Of a stretch of 57,379 bases of DNA, positions 53,801 to 57,379 are shown one piece after another. The DNA lies in assembly GCA_009746045.1 (NCBI GenBank), contig RPFO01000449.1:22501-79879 (forward strand). The letters run 5' to 3'. Below the pieces are notes generated by a model. It saw nothing but the letters and a program-made list of their open reading frames with translations, searched no databases and was not told the DNA's origin. The DNA comes from Mesostigma viride (taxonomy: Eukaryota > Streptophyta > Mesostigmatophyceae > Mesostigmatales > Mesostigmataceae). Each line of letters starts with the position of its first letter. The first letter of the stretch is position 1. Position numbers and translations under genes: made by a program.

Positions 53801-56800
53801 CGAAAAAATCAGGAAAGCATAACCAAAAGGAATAAAGTAAATGCCGATTGAGAAACGCCGGCCGTCGCAACCTACATGAAACCTGAACCTCAACATCAAA
53901 GCCCCCCTCACGACAGAGGTATACTTACCTCGTTCCCCTTAACAATGATATGAAAAAATCAGGAAAGCATAACCGAAAGGAATAAAGTAAATGTCACACT
54001 TGAGAAACGCCGGCCGTCGCAACCTAGATGAAACCTAAACCTCAAGATCAGAGCCCCCCTCACAACAGAGGTACACTTGGCTCATTTCCCTCAACGATGC
54101 GAAATCAGGAAAGGAAGTAAGTGTTAGTCAAAAGGAAGTAAGTGTCACACTTGAGAAACGCCGGCCGTCGCAACCTACATGAAACCTGGACCTCAAGAAC
54201 AAAGCCCCCCTCACAACAGAGGTAGACTTACCTCATTCCCCTCAACCGCTGCTGCTTCAGCCGCTTTCTTCGACCCCTTCGCGATCTTCGGAGACTTGTC
54301 CCGGCGGGCATCGTGTTCCTTCAACATCTTGATCAGAGTCTTGGCGTCCGCCATCGTCACCGTCTTCAGTTTACACTTCCTCTCCTTCCCTTTGCCCTCG
54401 AACAGGTTCTCCTCCATCCACTTTATCAAGGCCTTGGCGCTCGGGATCTCCTCAGGCTGTGTGGCGCCATCGGGCGCGCACGCATTCTTCACGATCAACT
54501 CAGCGACTTGATGGAGAGTCATCATCTGGTTCCGTACCTCAGGTGGGGCTGTTTCCGTTCTCACCTCGGCCACAACCCACTTTGCCAACTTCTTCAGTTG
54601 ATAAGCATCCGCTTGCTCCTTAAAGCGTGTCATTTTCGCAGTATCGCCGTCGCTTCCACCCGCGCCCTCTGACACAGGCTCACCGACAGCGATAGCCCCC
54701 TCTCCCTGGAGATTTGCCCCACCCTGACGACCGGCTTCCTGCAAGAACATTATCAACGGAAGATTTTTAATGTAAGAAAAGTGTAGAGAAACGCCGGCCG
54801 TCGTAACTCTGTCAATTGAGGACGAACCTAAACTTTCAATTTGTAAGTCAACGGTAACTTACCCTTCCCCCCTCTGCAGTGGAACCACCGTAAGATCCAC
54901 TTCCCCTCCTGTCACCGCCCTCTTGCTGCTCGAACGGACTTCCCTGTAAAAATAGCAAACGCGATTGTCCATTCACAAGAAAAAAATTACTACAAAAATA
55001 AACAAGGATATACGCACGCAAACCTTTTCAATACAAGTAAACCGGAGAGGAATCTGACGCACTCATGTACCTGGGTGCTTCCCGCCATTGAGCGGGCTTC
55101 TCTTGCACCAACATCCTCTTGCCGGCCCTGCGAACATTTCAACGGAAAGTAAAAATCCGCTTAGTTGTCGGAAATGACATGTCTGGCGAATATTGCAAAA
55201 AAATGCGTATTGTATTTCACGACATCAATTTAATGGGCGGAGACTTACGAAGATCGGCCCGCCACCTTCCAAATTGCCCAGCGTCATATCGAAAACATCG
55301 AGGACTTCCCCTCCATCGACCCCCTTCCCCCTTCCCCTCTGCCGCGGCGGGGGCATATCGCCCGTCGCGACCGGCTTGGAAGTCGCGGGGGGATCCCTTG
55401 CGGTTGAGGGCACTGCGGCCGACTCGTGCACACTCTCCCCCCTCTTTTGGGCTACTGCGGCAGGCGCGGCATGGGAGGGCGCGGCGGCTACTGTCTCTGG
55501 CGCATTCTGAGCCAACCGACGCAACCTTAGCTCCTGCTGGAGCAGGGTTTCGAAACGAGGCATGAATGTGCGCTTGGAGGTATAAGGCACCTTGGCGACT
55601 TCAGGTTTGTCATTAAGGATGTCTTGGTACAGCGCGAATTGCTGTTCACGAGTGCCATTCGCGAGTCGCTCAAACCGCTCAATCTGAATCCGCTTAACCG
55701 GATCGTCCACCATCTCAAGACCACCGTGGTACTCATCCTTCCCAGTGACCGCGGCAAAGCTGACACCAGATTCCACCATTGGGGGCGGCGTGCCCTCCCT
55801 TGCACGCTTGTGAGGAGGCTGTTGTGGGGAGGCGCCTTGGGCCTGAACTGGTTGCCCTTCTGACCCTTCCCCCCTAGGGGGAGAGTCGCCGACCACCTGC
55901 GATGTAGGGCCGCCCTTTTCCATCTGCAACACAAAACAAAAAAATTGGAAAAAACATACGAGTCAGCAGGAAGATGCGCCCCACGTCGCAACTCAATACA
56001 AAAAATGCATCATTATGTCAAGGTACAAACAACGTTATAATTCAGAATGAACAGAGATTCATAACAAGAGAACGACGCACTAAAAGATGCGACCGCCGTC
56101 GCAACTTTCGTCAATTCACTCTCTATACAAACAACTCTATGTCCCTCATAAAGAATCAATTGGCAAGGAAATGCAAAAAAATTCCGTTACCACCTCCGTC
56201 GACCCATAAGTGGTTCGCGAATGGGAAATCGCTGCTGATTTTCGGTCGAGCCCTTCACGGTATTTTCGAAATCTCGAGGCAAGGTTGCGCGGAAGAGGGC
56301 CCCCCTCAATCATGCGTGCGATCGGACTGGCCATGGAAACGGATACCTGGTTCCTGGACTGCCTTGCACGGTCAACCATCTTGAAACTTCCCCGGAGAAG
56401 GAAATCAGACGTCAGACGGTTGAATATGCGAACGTCAAGATTTGACCAACCCATCATCCATTCCACCACCTTCTCCGCGGCATCATGGAAGACCTGCCTC
56501 TCATCCGCCACTCCTCGAGACCCAAACACACAATCGGCCGTGTTATCGTCGTGCCTCTTAAGGCGAATGTTCACGTCCTCTTTGTCATCATCCATTTCCG
56601 ACAGCCGAATTACAGCCCTTTTGGCTCCGTCCACTCCATCCTCAAGAAGGACGTCCATCTGCGCCCCTCCCACACAATTGTTGTCAACGTATTGTTGCAA
56701 ATGACGGGAAATCATGTCCTTTCCAAAAGCTACGATGTGTTCCCCACACAGACCCATGTCGGTAATTGACAGCTTTTTACATTTCCTATCCCGGCACTTC

Positions 56801-56880
56801 TTTTCGGGATCCTTCTCAAAAATCCGGAAAACAGCGTCCTGATATGGACGTCCCCTTATGTCGACCGTCAGACTGGACAT
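49716..56880 (-). CDS. Large multi-exon protein of unknown function
   Basis: Exons 56880-56191 (or 56194), 55923-55249, 55127-55071, 54943-54863, 54738-54232, 53789-52603 and 52346-50547. All six introns are GT..AG and phase 0, with donors mostly GTAAG. A total of about 1665 residues reaches the TGA at 50547; the same frame then stays open to a stop at 49716. The first exon starts ATG after a CAG acceptor-like site, so it may not be the true start. It has CRDRKCKKLSITDMGLCGEH, spaced like a WRKY19-type zinc half-finger. Later parts are helical and charged (FALYQDILNDKPEVAKVPYT, ALIKWMEENLF, WRVIVTATRAIILTLRDLPP, RVLLVFGLPAHIRRWKRLVR), then a 16-Asp run. Exon 53789-52603 has one base too few at a 7-C run (53160-53166). 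No known function can be assigned. Confidence 0.65.
50224..50455 (-). repeat. 72-bp coding repeats in the last exon of the unknown gene
   Basis: Three full and one partial unit spaced exactly 72 bp apart (GATACGCCCGCCGGCGTTTC at 50286, 50358 and 50430 on +). In the frame of the large gene each unit encodes 24 residues of the form GDRQQEGGSRPVTGNAGGRI plus CDEE. The unit length, a multiple of three, keeps the frame. Confidence 0.8.
50764..50814 (-). repeat. ATC/GAT trinucleotide run encoding poly-Asp
   Basis: Seventeen or so ATC units on + give a run of about 16 Asp residues near the end of the 52346-50547 exon. A CTC/CTT-rich polypyrimidine stretch follows on + (50560-50760), encoding a Glu/Arg/Gly-rich end. 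Confidence 0.9.
52437..52602 (-). repeat. Triplicated intron unit carrying the GGCGTTTCT dyad motif
   Basis: The intron after the 53789-52603 exon begins GTAAGCCAGGTTGCGACC. It contains three copies of TTGCGACCGCCGGCGTTTCT or the ATGCGACC variant (52573-52593, 52504-52524, 52437-52457) spaced about 68 bp apart, each followed by similar AT-rich sequence. Confidence 0.85.
53790..54240 (-). repeat. Triplicated ~140-150-bp intron unit including the splice donor
   Basis: Between exons 54738-54232 and 53789-52603 the intron is three tandem copies. Each starts with an AACGAG|GTAAGT-like exon end plus donor (54235, about 54083 degenerate, about 53932 nearly perfect) and runs through ACCTCTGT.GTGAGGGGGGC, a GGTTTCATGTAGGTTGCGAC block and the GGCGTTTCT dyad (54154, 54003, 53851). 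The third copy ends at the real acceptor. Confidence 0.85.
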
Positions 56881-57160
56881 CTGCGAAACCAGAACATACC
56901 GGCCGCGAGTAGTTTATATTATTAAAAAAAACTGGCATTTATTAAGTCATCTTCATCTATTTATGCGAGCTAAAATTTGAAGAAAATGCAACAAAGAAAC
57001 GCCCTGGGGCGCAACTTCCTCAACAACCACTTTCTACGTACAAACGAATGGCAATCACATCGACTACGATTGTCACTACATACGAATGTCCAGACAATAT
57101 AATGTGTATGTAGAGGGGGGGCATTCAAGACCAGAGAAACGCCGGCGGGCGCAACTCATA
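56881..57160 (-). other. Intron or intergenic spacer with two dyad motifs
   Basis: AT-rich. It carries the dyad motif twice (57135-57155, 56995-57015) and ends with GTTCTGGTTTCGCAG, an acceptor-like sequence immediately before the ATG at 56880. Confidence 0.5.
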
Positions 57161-57379
57161 TCAATATAGACTGTCCCGCGACTCGTTCCACTCTCTGCAG
57201 GTTTTGCAACAACCGATCGAGCGAACTCTCGGAACCTCTTTCGCCGCCATTTCATCGACACGAGCGAACATCTCTTCTTTGGCGGCCACCAACTTTGCCT
57301 CCTTGTTGCCGGTGTCAGGATAGATTTCGGACCTCCTCGTCTTCATCGGGGCCACTCTCTCCAAATACTCTGCACACAA
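57161..57379 (-). CDS. Partial ORF at window edge, unrecognised
   Basis: The frame is open from the window edge to a TGA at 57161, about 72 codons (MKTRRSEIYPDTGNKEAKLV, RSIGCCKTCREWNESRDSLY). It has a CC-x2-C cluster. No clear GT donor fits a phase-0 splice into the 56880 exon, so it may be the 3' end of a neighbouring gene, or the preceding exon with an unusual donor. The dyad motif occurs just after it at 57135-57155. Confidence 0.4.
   Translation of the reverse strand: MCAEYLERVAPMKTRRSEIYPDTGNKEAKLVAAKEEMFARVDEMAAKEVPRVRSIGCCKTCREWNESRDSLY

Noticed and set aside
52437-57155. CRISPR-like regularly recurring GAAACGCCGG motif
   Set aside because: Spacing is irregular, copies lie in introns of a eukaryotic gene, and similar flanks repeat with the motif; there are no unique uniform spacers or cas genes.

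Overview
This is a fragment of a GC-rich nuclear eukaryotic genome, most likely a flagellated green alga (Viridiplantae, probably chlorophyte). Three things point that way. There are GT..AG spliced genes. Two of them are plant-lineage types: a SKP1-like-21 (ASK21-type) protein and a plastid CGFS glutaredoxin. A ciliary ARL13-type GTPase and a secreted protein with an extensin-like SPPPP linker are also present. I see no rRNA, tRNA, CRISPR or bacterial operon structure. The organism name is not determinable from the sequence.

Layout. 1-1257 is a 9-bp minisatellite. 3.0-4.2 kb holds a foldback element and a hAT-like MITE with a clean TSD. 4.8-8.1 kb (+) is a five-exon ARL13-like gene. 9.0-13.8 kb is a graveyard of non-LTR retrotransposon pieces (APE-type ORF2, ORF1-only copies, restriction-like-endonuclease type). 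14.2-24.8 kb (-) is a six-exon SKP1-like gene whose last exon adds about 1285 low-complexity residues; its introns carry G-rich satellites. 25.7-28.7 kb (+) is the three-exon monothiol glutaredoxin, head-to-head with the SKP1-like gene. 29-31.7 kb is retroelement debris. 32.4-32.7 kb (-) is a small coiled-coil ORF. 33.1-34.1 kb is a foldback element. 34.8-36.6 kb (+) is an intact single-exon gene for a secreted tandem dienelactone-hydrolase protein, probably GPI-anchored. 37.6-48.4 kb is a second retroelement cluster: nested ORF1-only elements with target-site duplications, and one near-full-length but broken APE/RT LINE. 48.9-57.4 kb (-) is a large multi-exon gene (or two) of unrecognised function, with AT-richer introns that share a short dyad motif.

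Two genome-wide themes emerge. First, several introns in all three well-delimited spliced loci (ARL13, SKP1-like, unknown gene) contain repeated copies of the end of the preceding exon plus its 5' splice site ('splice-donor echoes'). Second, LINE families of different types end in the same small CTCC/GGAG hairpin followed by AT-rich short tail repeats, so they may share a 3'-end recognition signal. Several frame breaks fall in G/C homopolymers and may be assembly errors rather than biology. All gene models here were made by eye from splice consensus and family resemblance; none has transcript support.
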